NCBI GenBank assembly: GCA_036501825.1
Contig: DASXZP010000046.1
Span: forward strand, 1 to 64,000
Source of the DNA: JAFECT01 sp036501825
GTDB lineage: Bacteria > Pseudomonadota > Alphaproteobacteria > Caulobacterales > Caulobacteraceae
DNA: 64,000 nucleotides
Direction of reading: 5' to 3'
Notes under the pieces: model-generated
Database searches by the model: none
Seen by the model: the letters and a program-made list of their open reading frames with translations, nothing else
Told to the model about the DNA's origin: nothing
Made by a program: the position numbers and the translations under genes
In this document: piece by piece, positions 27,368 to 36,038 of the stretch
Layout: each line of letters starts with the position of its first letter
How positions within the stretch are numbered: position 1 is the stretch's first letter

Positions 27368-28270
27368 GTGATCCGAACCGGGATCGATTTCGGGGGCACC
27401 AAGATCGAGGCGGCGGCCCTGGACGAAAACGGCCGGATCCTGGCCCGCCACCGGGCCCCCAACCCCAGGGATTACAAGGCGGCGATGGAGACGGTCGGCG
27501 TCGTCCTGGCCCAGGTCGAGGCCGAGGTCGGGCGGGCGGAACGACTGGGAGTCGCGGTGCCGGGCTCGATCTCGCCGGCCACTGGGCGGATGCGCAACGC
27601 CAACTCCGTCTGGCTGAACGACCGGCCTTTCAAGGAGGATCTGGAGGCTGCGCTCGATCGCCCGATCCGATTCGCCAACGACGCGGATTGTTTTGCGGTG
27701 TCGGAGGCCCGGGACGGGGCGGCGGCGGGCGCCAGGAGCGTTTTTGGCGTCATTATCGGCACCGGGTGCGGCGGCGGCGTGGTCGTTAACGGAAGCTTAC
27801 TCGACAGTCGCAACGGCATCGCCGGCGAGTGGGGCCACACGCCCCTGCCCTGGCCGACGGCGGAAGAGTTCGGCGCGACGCGCTGCTGGTGCGGCCGTGA
27901 GGGTTGTCTGGAGACGTGGGTGTCTGGCACCGGCCTCGCGCGCGATCACCATGCGGTGACCGGACAAGCGCTCACGTCGGAACAGATCGTCACGGCGGCG
28001 CGCGCGGGCGATGCGGACGCGTCGGCGTCGCTCGACCGTTACATCGACCGGCTCGGTCGCGGGCTGGCGGTCATCTGCGACATCCTGGACCCGGAAGTCA
28101 TCGTCCTTGGCGGCGGCATGTCGAACGTCGACGAGCTCTACACACGCGTGCCGCCGGTCATCGCCGAACGGGCCTTTACCGACGTCTTCACGACGCCCGT
28201 GGTGAAAGCCAAGTGGGGCGACAGCTCCGGCGTCCGCGGCGCGGCGTGGTTGTGGAGCATGGACGAATGA
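27368..28270 (+). CDS. ROK-family sugar kinase (fructokinase/N-acetylglucosamine kinase type)
   Basis: The 300-residue protein has the ATP-binding loop DFGGTKIEAA, the sugar/catalytic-Asp motif FANDADCFAVSEA, the GTGCGGGVV loop, the His in GEWGH, and the ROK zinc motif CWCGREGCLE. It starts at GTG. By family it phosphorylates fructose, glucose or GlcNAc; the substrate is not resolved. It is divergent from divK. Confidence 0.9.
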   Translation: MIRTGIDFGGTKIEAAALDENGRILARHRAPNPRDYKAAMETVGVVLAQVEAEVGRAERLGVAVPGSISPATGRMRNANSVWLNDRPFKEDLEAALDRPIRFANDADCFAVSEARDGAAAGARSVFGVIIGTGCGGGVVVNGSLLDSRNGIAGEWGHTPLPWPTAEEFGATRCWCGREGCLETWVSGTGLARDHHAVTGQALTSEQIVTAARAGDADASASLDRYIDRLGRGLAVICDILDPEVIVLGGGMSNVDELYTRVPPVIAERAFTDVFTTPVVKAKWGDSSGVRGAAWLWSMDE

Positions 28271-28286
28271 GTGCGCACGCGAGAGT

Positions 28287-28456
28287 CCTCCCCCGGCGTG
28301 CAGCGCCGCAGGGGAGGTGGCGGCCGCAGGCCGACGGAGGGGCCAGCGCCGGCGGTAGACAGCCTTGCTCCAAGCCACGCCAACCTTCACGCGTAGCGCC
28401 GGCCCCTCCACCGCCTTCGGCGGTCCCCCTCCCCTACGCGCTTCGCGCGGGGGAGG
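28287..28456. repeat. REPIN-like inverted pair of GC-rich palindromes
   Basis: Two related units face each other. Unit 1 (28287-28351) reads CCTCCCCC - small hairpin - GGGGAGG - second hairpin - GGAGGGGCC. Unit 2 (28397-28456) is the reverse complement of the same plan, ending in CGCGGGGGAGG. Inner hairpins differ (GGCGTGCAGCGCC against GCGCGAAGCGC), but the outer motifs are kept. It fills the gap between the ROK kinase gene and dinB. The last eight bases form the apparent ribosome-binding site of dinB. Confidence 0.85.
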
Positions 28457-28460
28457 ATTT

Positions 28461-29732
28461 TTGAAAGCCATCTGCCGCGATTGTCTGTGGACAGGGGACG
28501 CGAAACCTTCGCGCTGCCCCTCGTGCGGATCGCCGCGGATTACGGCGCATGTCGAGCTCGACACCTTGTCGATGGCGCACCTGGATTGCGACGCCTTCTA
28601 CGCGTCGGTGGAAAAGCGCGACCGGCCGGAGTTGCGCGACAAGCCGGTGGTGGTGGGCGGCGGTAAGCGCGGCGTGGTGTCGACGGCCTGCTATATCGCG
28701 CGCCAGTACGGCTTGCGTTCGGCCATGCCGATGTTCAAGGCGCTGAAGGCCTGTCCGCACGTCGTCGTTATCAAGCCCGACTTCAGCAAATACAAGTTCG
28801 AGAGCCAGCGCATCCTCGGCAAGCTGTCCAAGCTCACGCCGCTGGTGCAGCCCCTGTCGCTCGACGAAGCGTGGATGGACCTGTCGGGCACCGTACGCCT
28901 GAACGGCGGCCCGCCGGCGCTGCAGTTGCTGCGCTTGCAGAAGGAGATCGAGGAGGAAACCGGCCTCACCGTCTCCATCGGCCTCGCGCCCAACAAGTTC
29001 CTGGCCAAGATCGCGTCGGATCTCGACAAGCCGCGGGGCTTTTCCGTCATCGGCGCCGCCGAGGCGAAAGACTTCCTGGCGAGCAAGCCGGTGAGCATCC
29101 TGCCGGGCGTGGGCCCCGCCTTCGCCAAGTCGCTGGCGTCGGATGGGTTCTCGACCGTCGGCGATCTCGCGCGCGCCGAACCGAAGGAGCTGGTCAAACG
29201 CTACGGCGAATACGGCCTGCGCCTGTCCAACCTCGCCGCGGCGAAGGACGCGCGTGCGGTCGATCCCGACAGCGAACGCAAGGGCATGAGCGCGGAGACC
29301 ACCTTCAACGAAGACCTGCGCGCCCTGTCCGACCTGGAGGACGAACTCTGGCCGCTCTGCGACAAGCTGGCGTCGCATGCGCGGCGCGCGGGCATTGCCG
29401 GTCGCGTGGTGGTGCTGAAGCTGCGCACCACCGACTTCAAGATCCACACGCGCCGGCGCACCCTGCCGGTGCCCACGCGCACGGCGAAGACCCTGTTCCA
29501 ACAGGGACGCGACCTGCTCAAGCGCGAAGCGGACGGACGCCCCTTCCGCCTGATCGGCATCGGGCTCGCGGACCTGATCGAGGGCGAGGCCGTGGAGGCT
29601 GACTTCTTCGCCGGCGACGAGGAACGCGCGCTGAAGGCGGAAACCGCGCTCGACGGCCTCAGGGCCCGCTTCGGCAAGACCGCCGTGGTCAGCGGCCGCG
29701 CCGTGGGAACGCCGGAAAAACGAAAATCATAA
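28461..29732 (+). CDS. dinB: DNA polymerase IV with N-terminal zinc ribbon
   Basis: This is a Y-family translesion polymerase. The N-terminus (MKAICRDCLWTGDAKPSRCPSCGS) has a CxxC...CxxC zinc ribbon, seen in many alphaproteobacterial DinB proteins. The palm follows with AHLDCDAFYASVEKRDRPEL (catalytic Asp) and SLDEAWMDLSG (catalytic Asp-Glu). Helix-hairpin-helix (ILPGVGPAFAKSLASDG) and little-finger regions complete it. The start is TTG 28461, placed 4 bases after GGGGGAGGA, because the frame further upstream crosses the palindromic repeat. The total is 423 residues. Confidence 0.92.
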   Translation: MKAICRDCLWTGDAKPSRCPSCGSPRITAHVELDTLSMAHLDCDAFYASVEKRDRPELRDKPVVVGGGKRGVVSTACYIARQYGLRSAMPMFKALKACPHVVVIKPDFSKYKFESQRILGKLSKLTPLVQPLSLDEAWMDLSGTVRLNGGPPALQLLRLQKEIEEETGLTVSIGLAPNKFLAKIASDLDKPRGFSVIGAAEAKDFLASKPVSILPGVGPAFAKSLASDGFSTVGDLARAEPKELVKRYGEYGLRLSNLAAAKDARAVDPDSERKGMSAETTFNEDLRALSDLEDELWPLCDKLASHARRAGIAGRVVVLKLRTTDFKIHTRRRTLPVPTRTAKTLFQQGRDLLKREADGRPFRLIGIGLADLIEGEAVEADFFAGDEERALKAETALDGLRARFGKTAVVSGRAVGTPEKRKS

Positions 29733-29800
29733 GCCCGGGGTTGGGGTTGGCCTGACCGCCCGCGGGCGCTAAGACGCGGCAACCGAACCAGGAGCCCCGC

Positions 29801-30262
29801 ATGTCCAAGATCGCCGCCCGCCTTGCCGAGCTCGGCGTCACCCTGCCCCAACCCATGGCGCCGGTGGCGAACTATGTGCCCTTCGTCCGGTCCGGGAACT
29901 TGGTCCACATCTCCGGCCAGGTCTCGACCGACGCGTCGGGCGGCATCAAGGGGACGGTCGGCATCGACGTGGCTTTCGACACCGCGGTCCAGGGCGCGCG
30001 CCTGTGCGGCGTCAACCTGTTCGCCCAGATGAACGCCGCCTGCGACGGCGACCTCGACCGGGTGGCGCGGGTCATCAAGCTCGGCGGCTTCGTCCAGGTG
30101 GGTCCGGACTTCTTCGACATCCCCAAGGTGATCAACGGCTGCTCGGACCTGATGGTCGAGGTGCTGGGCGACGCCGGCCGCCACGCCCGCTCCGCCGTCG
30201 GCGTCTATCGGCTGCCGCTGAACTTCGCGGTGGAAGTCGACGCCGTCATCGAGGTGCGTTGA
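29801..30262 (+). CDS. RidA-family (YjgF/YER057c/UK114) protein
   Basis: The 153-residue protein has the RidA fold signatures FVRSGNLVHISGQVSTD, GVDVAFDTAVQGARLCGVNLFAQM and the C-terminal HARSAVGVYRLPLNFAVEVDAVIEV. The Arg that binds the substrate carboxylate is in the HARSAVGV block. Archetypal RidA hydrolyses reactive enamine/imine intermediates made by PLP enzymes; this longer 153-residue subgroup is less well characterised. The ATG is preceded by CAGGAGCCCCGC. Confidence 0.9.
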   Translation: MSKIAARLAELGVTLPQPMAPVANYVPFVRSGNLVHISGQVSTDASGGIKGTVGIDVAFDTAVQGARLCGVNLFAQMNAACDGDLDRVARVIKLGGFVQVGPDFFDIPKVINGCSDLMVEVLGDAGRHARSAVGVYRLPLNFAVEVDAVIEVR

Positions 30263-30302
30263 GGCTCTTTTCCCGCCGCAATGGAGCGCTTAGCTCTGAG
30301 GC

Positions 30303-31481
30303 ATGGCCGATGGTGAGACGACCTCCCCTGCCCTGAAGCCCGCGGTGCGGGTGCATGCGCGCGTGGCCGAGATCGGGCGCGAGGCTTGGGACGCCTGTGC
30401 GCGCGAGGGCGGCGGGCCGTTCATGCGCTTCGACTTCCTCGACGCCTGCGAGGAAGCGAACTGCGCGGTCGAACGCACCGGCTGGGGCCCGCGGCACCTG
30501 AGCGTCGAGGATGAGGCAGGCCGCGTCGCCGCCGTCATGCCGCTCTATCTGAAGGTCCACAGCCAGGGCGAATACGTCTTCGACCACGCCTGGGCCCAGG
30601 CCTACGAACAGGCGGGCGGACAGTATTATCCGAAGCTGCTCAGCGCCGCGCCGTTCACCCCGGTCACCGGGCGCCGCCTGCTGGCGCGGCCGGGCGTCGA
30701 CCGCGACGCGGCTGAGGCGTTGTTGCTCGGCGGCGCGCTTGCGTTGTGCGAACAGACCGGCGCGTCGTCGCTCCACGTGAACTTCCCCACCGAGGCTGAG
30801 TGGAGCGGTCTCGGCCGTGCGGGTCTGCTGCAGCGCGAGGACCTGCAGTACATGTGGGAGAACGATGGCTACGCGACCTTCGACAGTTTCCTGGGCGCGC
30901 TGTCGTCATCGCGGCGCAAGACGATCCGCCGCGAGCGGCGCGACGCGCAGGCGGACCTCGAGATCGTCGCCCTGACCGGCTCGGAGATCACCGAGGACCA
31001 CTGGGACGCCTTTTACGCGTTCTACATGGACACCGGCGAACGCAAGTGGGGCCGGCCCTATCTGAACCGCCTGTTCTTCTCCCTCATCGGCGAACGGATG
31101 GCCGACGACATCGTGCTGATCCTAGCGCGGCGGGACGGCGCGTGGATCGCGGGCGCCTTGAACTTCCACGACGGCCACACGCTCTACGGCCGGCAATGGG
31201 GGACGCTGGAGCAGATCCCGTTCCTGCATTTCGAGCTCTGCTACTACCAGGCCATCGACTGGGCCATCGCACACGGTCTGCAGCGCGTCGAAGCCGGCGC
31301 CCAGGGCGAACACAAGCTCGCGCGAGGCTATCTGCCCAAGCCGGTCTATTCGGCGCACTTCATCGCCGACAAGGCGCTGCGTGACCCGGTCGCCCGCTAT
31401 CTCGCTCAGGAGCGTCCGGCGGTGGAGCGCGACATCGAGATGCTGGAAGCGGAATTCTCGCCCTTCCGGCGCGGGCCATGA
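30303..31481 (+). CDS. FemAB-like GNAT-fold acyltransferase
   Basis: The 392-residue protein matches the PF04339 FemAB-like group (once called peptidoglycan biosynthesis): PFMRFDFLDACEEANCAVERTGWGPRHL near the N-terminus, the SSRRKTIRRERR basic block, FYMDTGERKWGRPYL, and LYGRQWGTLEQIPFLHFELCYYQAIDWAI near the C-terminus. Two tandem GNAT folds are expected. Substrates are unknown for most members; FemAB relatives use aminoacyl-tRNA. Its TGA overlaps the next start as ATGA, so the pair is coupled. Confidence 0.82.
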   Translation: MADGETTSPALKPAVRVHARVAEIGREAWDACAREGGGPFMRFDFLDACEEANCAVERTGWGPRHLSVEDEAGRVAAVMPLYLKVHSQGEYVFDHAWAQAYEQAGGQYYPKLLSAAPFTPVTGRRLLARPGVDRDAAEALLLGGALALCEQTGASSLHVNFPTEAEWSGLGRAGLLQREDLQYMWENDGYATFDSFLGALSSSRRKTIRRERRDAQADLEIVALTGSEITEDHWDAFYAFYMDTGERKWGRPYLNRLFFSLIGERMADDIVLILARRDGAWIAGALNFHDGHTLYGRQWGTLEQIPFLHFELCYYQAIDWAIAHGLQRVEAGAQGEHKLARGYLPKPVYSAHFIADKALRDPVARYLAQERPAVERDIEMLEAEFSPFRRGP

Positions 31482-31999
31482 CCGACCTCGCGCTCACTGT
31501 ACTGAAGCGGCAGTACGACACGGCATGGAAGCTGGCCGCACACCATCTCACGGACATAGGCGCCGACGAATGGGCTTGGCGTCCCGCGGCCAAGGGCCTG
31601 CACGTCGTGGAGGAGCCCGGTGGTCTGCGCGGTGAATGGCCGGAGCGTGAAGACTACGACATCGGGCCGCCGAGCCTGCCGTGGCTCGTCTGGCACATCG
31701 GGTTCTGGTGGGCGATGGCGCTCGATCGCAACTTCGGCGACGCCACGCTCACACGCGATAGCGTCGTGGCGCCCAGGGATGTCGACGCAGCGATTGCCTG
31801 GATCCACGACCTTGACGCGCGCTGGCGCCGCGAACTCGACAGTTTGAGCGATGCAGACCTCAGCAAACCCGGACGTTGGCCATACGAGGACCGTCCCCTC
31901 GCCGACGTCGTCGCGTGGGCGACTGTGGAGCTGGTCAAGAACGCGTCCGAGATCGGCTACGTCCGCTTTCTCTACGGTGTGCGGGACAGGCAGACTTAG
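31478..31999 (+). CDS. DinB-superfamily (four-helix, metal-binding) protein
   Basis: The 173-residue protein has the DinB/YfiT-like four-helix pattern: LKRQYDTAWKLAAHHLTDIGADEWAWRP, then SLPWLVWHIGFWWAMALDRNFG with a metal-ligand His, and a final helix ADVVAWATVELVKNASEIGYVRFLY. Members include thiol transferases and unknown metal enzymes. This is unrelated to the polymerase at 28461. The start overlaps the FemAB-like stop by four bases. Confidence 0.75.
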   Translation: MTDLALTVLKRQYDTAWKLAAHHLTDIGADEWAWRPAAKGLHVVEEPGGLRGEWPEREDYDIGPPSLPWLVWHIGFWWAMALDRNFGDATLTRDSVVAPRDVDAAIAWIHDLDARWRRELDSLSDADLSKPGRWPYEDRPLADVVAWATVELVKNASEIGYVRFLYGVRDRQT

Positions 32000-32179
32000 G
32001 TCACAACGGGGCGTGCTGCACCCCCGGCAGACACGCCCTGCGCCTCGTTACCGGTAGATCACCGTAAATACGGTACGGAACGTCGACCCAACCGCAGACC
32101 GATGTCACGGCCGTAGCTTCCAATCACGTACGGTCGACGAGACTCTGGAAGCTCGGCCTTTGACGACGGCGTTATCCGT

Positions 32180-32203
32180 GTTACTGACTCGAAAGTCATT
32201 AAC
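32180..32203. promoter_or_regulatory. TetR-type operator palindrome
   Basis: A left arm GTTACTGACT and a right arm AGTCATTAAC are separated by CGAA. The 10-bp arms match at nine positions. It lies 14 bases upstream of the TetR start, the usual place for autoregulation. A shorter palindrome (ACCGTA, AA, TACGGT) sits at 32061-32074 in the same 218-base gap. No other gene is visible in the gap. Confidence 0.7.
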
Positions 32204-32217
32204 TCAGGTCTCCAACT

Positions 32218-32859
32218 TTGGACGCATCCCCCAAATGGCGGCGGCGCAAGACCGCCCGGCCCGGCGAGATCGAGGCCGCGGCGCTGGAAGTCTTTGCGGC
32301 GCATGGGTTTGCGGCCGCCAAGCTGGAGGACATCGCCGCCCTGGCCGGGCTCTCGAAGGCGGCGCTCTATCTCTATTTCCCGACCAAGCTCGACCTGTTC
32401 AACGCGGTGGTCAGCGCCCGCGCGGCGCCGAACCTGGACGCGATCGCCGCGGCGCTGGAGGCCGAACCCGTCGCCTTCGCCGACCTCGCCACCCGCCTTC
32501 TGACCGGCATCGCTGTGGTCCTCGAGCAGCCGCAGTTGCGCGCGATGGCGCGCATGGTGATCGCCGAGAGCCGCAACTTTCCCGAGCTCGCGCGCCTGTG
32601 GCACGACCGTGTGGTCGCGCGCGCGCTGACGCTGTTCACCCGCATCATCGCCGACGGTCAGACGCGCGGTGAAGTGCGTCCCGGCGACCCGCGGCTGATG
32701 GCCATGTCGATGGTCGGGCCGATGATGATGGGCGCGATCTACAAGGACGTGCTGGAGCCGGCCGGCGCCCACACGATCGATCTCGCCGCGCTCGCGGCCG
32801 AACACCTGGCGACGCTGAAGACCGGCATGACGCGCACGCCTGCGGAGGAACGCCCATGA
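32218..32859 (+). CDS. TetR/AcrR-family repressor of the export operon
   Basis: The 213-residue protein has an N-terminal HTH (IEAAALEVFAAHGFAAAKLEDIAALAGLSKAALYLYFPTKLDLFNAVV), a textbook TetR domain, and a C-terminal ligand-binding region with TetR_C features. It starts at TTG; no better start exists in frame. Its stop overlaps the HlyD start (ATGA). The order TetR-HlyD-ATPase-permease resembles the cecR-ybhGFSR operon of enterobacteria, so it probably controls this exporter. Confidence 0.9.
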   Translation: MDASPKWRRRKTARPGEIEAAALEVFAAHGFAAAKLEDIAALAGLSKAALYLYFPTKLDLFNAVVSARAAPNLDAIAAALEAEPVAFADLATRLLTGIAVVLEQPQLRAMARMVIAESRNFPELARLWHDRVVARALTLFTRIIADGQTRGEVRPGDPRLMAMSMVGPMMMGAIYKDVLEPAGAHTIDLAALAAEHLATLKTGMTRTPAEERP

Positions 32860-33815
32860 AACGGTTGGCGATGGGGATCGGGATCGTCCTGGTGCTTGGT
32901 TTGTTGCTGTTCCTGGCCTGGCGCGCCTTCGCGCCGAAGCCTGCGGACGCCGATGTGCTGTCCGGTTATCTCGAAGGCGAGGCGATGTATCTCGCCAGCC
33001 CGCAGGCGGGGTCGGTCACCTCGCTCTCGGTCGTGCGCGGTCAGCACATCGACGCGGGCGCGCCCCTGTTCAGCATCGATGCGCGCAGCCAGCAGGCGCA
33101 GCAGGACGAGGCCGTCGCGCAGTTGAAGCAATCGCGCGACCAGGCCGCCGCAGCCGACGCCGCCGCCGTCCAGCAGGCCGCGAACCTGAAGGCCGCGCAG
33201 GTGCAAGCCGCCAACGCCCACCGCGACGCCACACGCTATGGCGACGCCTTTGCGAGCCACACGGGCGCCGTTTCCGCGCAGGAAACCGACAAGGCCAAGA
33301 CCGCCGCGGCCAACGCGGACGCCCAGGTGCAGGCCGCCGCCAGCGCGCTCGCCAACGCCCAGGCCCAGGCCCGCGCGGCTCACGCGGCGGTCGGTCACGC
33401 CGGCGCCGCCACCGAAGACGCGGCGGCGAAACTCACCCAACTGTCGTCGCGCGCGCCGAGCGGCGGTCAGGTGGAGGAGACTTTCTTCCAGGTCGGCGAA
33501 TGGGCCAATGCCAACCAGCCGATCGTCAGCCTGATCCCCGACGGCAAGGTGAAGCTGAAGTTCTACGTCGCCGAGGGCGACCTGTCGCTCTACCGCGTCG
33601 GCCGCACGATTCGGTTCGGCTGCGACGGCTGCGGCGCGGTGCGCAATGCGACCATCAACTATGTGAGCCCACGCCCGGAGTTCACCCCGCCGGTGATCTA
33701 CAGCCGCAAGTCGCGCGACCGCATGGTGTTCCTGATCGAGGCGGCGCCGCAAGGCGGGACCACGCTGGCGCCCGGCCAGCCGGTGGATGTCTATCCGCTG
33801 AAAGCCGCGAAATGA
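32856..33815 (+). CDS. HlyD-family membrane fusion protein
   Basis: The 319-residue protein has one N-terminal membrane helix (MGIGIVLVLGLLLFLAWRAF), a biotinyl-lipoyl-like half motif (GEAMYLASPQAGSVTSLSVVRGQHIDAGAPLFSID), a long Ala/Gln-rich coiled coil (residues about 80-190), then the second lipoyl half and beta-barrel (APSGGQVEETFFQVGEWANANQPIVSLIPDG). It would link the ABC permease to an outer-membrane channel, as YbhG does. Both ends overlap neighbours by four bases. Confidence 0.92.
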   Translation: MKRLAMGIGIVLVLGLLLFLAWRAFAPKPADADVLSGYLEGEAMYLASPQAGSVTSLSVVRGQHIDAGAPLFSIDARSQQAQQDEAVAQLKQSRDQAAAADAAAVQQAANLKAAQVQAANAHRDATRYGDAFASHTGAVSAQETDKAKTAAANADAQVQAAASALANAQAQARAAHAAVGHAGAATEDAAAKLTQLSSRAPSGGQVEETFFQVGEWANANQPIVSLIPDGKVKLKFYVAEGDLSLYRVGRTIRFGCDGCGAVRNATINYVSPRPEFTPPVIYSRKSRDRMVFLIEAAPQGGTTLAPGQPVDVYPLKAAK

Positions 33816-34729
33816 CGCTGGCCATCGACGTGCACGGGCTGAACAAGAGCTTCGGCGACAAGCACGTCGTGCAGGACGTCTCGCTGGCGGTGGAGACCGG
33901 GCGCATCTGCGGCTTTCTCGGTCCCAACGGGTCGGGCAAGACCACGACGCTGCGTATGATCTGCGGCCTGCTCAAACCTGACTCCGGTTCGGGCACGTGC
34001 CTGGGCTACGACATCCTGACCCAGTCGGACGCGATCAAGCGCGAGACCGGCTACATGACCCAGCGCTTCTCGCTCTACGAGGACCTGTCGGTCGAAGAGA
34101 ACCTGCAGTTCGTCGCGCGCATCTATGGTCTTGACCGCCAGCGCCAGCGCGTCGACGACGCCCTCGAACGGCTCGGACTTTCCAACCGGCGCACGCAACT
34201 GGCGGGCGACCTTTCCGGCGGTTGGAAGCAGCGCCTGGCGCTCACCGCGGCGACCCTGCACGACCCGAAGGTGCTATTGCTCGACGAACCCACCGCCGGC
34301 GTCGACCCCAAGGCGCGGCGCGACTTCTGGGACGAGATCCACACCCTTTCGCGCAAGGGCCTGACCGTGCTGGTGTCCACCCACTACATGGACGAAGCGG
34401 AACGCTGCGATGAGATCGCCTACCTCGTCTACGGCCGCCTTATCGCGCGCGGGACATCGGGCACGGTGATTGCGGAGTCGCACCTCATCACCTTTCAGGC
34501 CGATGGGCCGGACGCCGACCGGCTGGGCGAACAGCTGCGCGGCAAGCCCGGCGTTCTCGACATCGCGCCCTTCGGCCAATCGCTACATGTGAGCGGTATC
34601 GACCGTGCAGCGCTGGAGGCCGCCATCGCGCCGTTTCGCCGCGACCCCTACACCTGGCGAGAGGTGAAGCCGACCTTGGAGGACGTATTCATCCGTCTGA
34701 TGGACAAGGCGCCGGACAACTACGCATGA
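33812..34729 (+). CDS. ABC transporter ATP-binding protein (YbhF-like)
   Basis: The 305-residue ATPase has Walker A GPNGSGKTT, Q-loop at YMTQRFSLYEDLSVEENL, signature LSGGWKQR (Trp replaces the usual Gln), Walker B VLLLDEPTAGVDP and an H-loop in STHYMDEAERCDEI. The start is ATG 33812, overlapping the HlyD stop; the longer frame back to 33500 is antisense-like filler. A single nucleotide-binding domain is present, whereas E. coli YbhF has two. The C-terminal segment fits drug-exporter ATPases of the DrrA/CcmA style. Confidence 0.93.
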   Translation: MTLAIDVHGLNKSFGDKHVVQDVSLAVETGRICGFLGPNGSGKTTTLRMICGLLKPDSGSGTCLGYDILTQSDAIKRETGYMTQRFSLYEDLSVEENLQFVARIYGLDRQRQRVDDALERLGLSNRRTQLAGDLSGGWKQRLALTAATLHDPKVLLLDEPTAGVDPKARRDFWDEIHTLSRKGLTVLVSTHYMDEAERCDEIAYLVYGRLIARGTSGTVIAESHLITFQADGPDADRLGEQLRGKPGVLDIAPFGQSLHVSGIDRAALEAAIAPFRRDPYTWREVKPTLEDVFIRLMDKAPDNYA

Positions 34730-35859
34730 ACGGTTTCCTGAGCAGAACTTTCGCCGTCATGGTCAAGGAGTTCACCCAGCTCCGCCGCGACCGGCTGACC
34801 TACGCCATGATCCTGGTGATGCCGGTCGTGCAGCTCTTACTGTTCGGCTATGCGATCAACAGCGACCCGAAACACCTGCCGACGGCGGTGCTGGTGCAGG
34901 ACCAGGGGCGCTTCTCGCGTTCGATCCTGGGCGCCTTGAAGGCCACCGATTATTTCGACTTCCAGCAGGTCGCGCACTCGCCGGACGAGCTCGACCGCCT
35001 GATCCGGGACGGCAAAGCGCAGTTCGCCATCACCATCCCCGCCGATTTCACCCGCCGCGTCGTGCGCCACGATAAGCCGCAGATTCTGGTTCAGGCCGAC
35101 GCGACCGACCCGTCCGCCACCGGCAGCGCGCTGGCGGCGCTGGATGCCCTGCCCGAGCAGGCGCTGTCGCACGATCTGGAAGGCGCCATCGCGCCTGCGC
35201 CCAATAACGTCGCCGTCCCGTTCGAAGTGGTCGTCCAGCGAAGCTACAATCCGGAGAACATCACGTCCTACAACATCGTGCCCGGATTGCTGGGCGTGAT
35301 CCTGTCGATGACGCTGGTGCTGATGACCTCGCTCGCGGTCACGCGCGAGCGCGAGCGCGGCACCATGGAGAGCCTGCTCGCCACCCCGGTGAAACCGCTC
35401 GAGGTCATGGCCGGTAAGCTCGCGCCCTATGTGGTGGTCGGCCTGGTGCAGGCCAGTGTCATCCTGATCATGGCGCGGGTGCTGTTCGACGTGCCCATGG
35501 CCGGCGGTTGGGGCGCGTTCGCGCTCGGACTCCTGCTGTTCATCATCGGCAGCCTGGCGCTGGGCTTCCTGATCTCGACAGTGGCCAAGTCGCAGCTGCA
35601 GGCCATGCAGATGTCGTTCTTCTACATGATGCCGTCGATCCTGCTGTCCGGCTTCATGTTTCCCTTCGCCGGCATGCCCGTCTGGGCGCGCGACATCGGC
35701 ACGGTGATCCCCGTCACCCACTTCCTGCGCATCGTGCGCGGTTCCCTGCTCAAGGGCGAAGGCTTCGACGGCAGTATGGGCGACCTGTTCGCGCTGGTCC
35801 TGTTCGTCATCGCCGCCATCGTCCTGGCGCTCAGCCGTTACAACAGCCGGTTGGACTAG
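34726..35859 (+). CDS. ABC-2 type exporter permease (YbhS/YbhR-like)
   Basis: The 377-residue protein has one N-terminal membrane helix (LTYAMILVMPVVQLLLFGYAINS), a large extracytoplasmic domain (residues about 45-180) and five C-terminal helices, starting with LLGVILSMTLVLMTSLAVTRERERGTMESLLATPV, the ABC-2 permease hallmark. Only one permease gene is present, so it would act as a homodimer. Its TAG stop shares its last G with the first base of a palindromic repeat. Confidence 0.92.
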   Translation: MNGFLSRTFAVMVKEFTQLRRDRLTYAMILVMPVVQLLLFGYAINSDPKHLPTAVLVQDQGRFSRSILGALKATDYFDFQQVAHSPDELDRLIRDGKAQFAITIPADFTRRVVRHDKPQILVQADATDPSATGSALAALDALPEQALSHDLEGAIAPAPNNVAVPFEVVVQRSYNPENITSYNIVPGLLGVILSMTLVLMTSLAVTRERERGTMESLLATPVKPLEVMAGKLAPYVVVGLVQASVILIMARVLFDVPMAGGWGAFALGLLLFIIGSLALGFLISTVAKSQLQAMQMSFFYMMPSILLSGFMFPFAGMPVWARDIGTVIPVTHFLRIVRGSLLKGEGFDGSMGDLFALVLFVIAAIVLALSRYNSRLD

Positions 35860-36038
35860 GGGACAGGTTATCGTGTCCCGGCGCGACGGCGAGTTTCAGC
35901 ACAGTGGGACATGATAACCTGTCCCCGATATGCGCTTTTTTGCGTTGATAGCGAAAAACATCGGGGACAGGTTAAGGTGTCCCCGATGATCGATGCGTGG
36001 CCGCAAAGTCAGGCGTTGGGACACCTTAACCTGTCCCC
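35859..36038. repeat. Double-hairpin palindromic repeat, copy A
   Basis: Hairpin 1 (35859-35926) has 21-bp arms GGGGACAGGTTA...GTGTCCC with one mismatch. A 36-base spacer (35927-35962) is itself partly palindromic with T and A runs. Hairpin 2 (35963-36038) has perfect 21-bp arms. Loops differ between copies while arms and spacer are conserved with copies B and C. The element exactly fills the gap between two convergent genes and shares a base with both TAG stops. The layout resembles REP/BIME elements moved by RAYT transposases; no RAYT gene is in the window. Confidence 0.92.

Noticed and set aside
32000..32160. Possible tRNA or small RNA before the TetR gene
   Set aside because: Inverted pairs exist, but no cloverleaf with a T-loop GTTCRA and acceptor stem can be formed.
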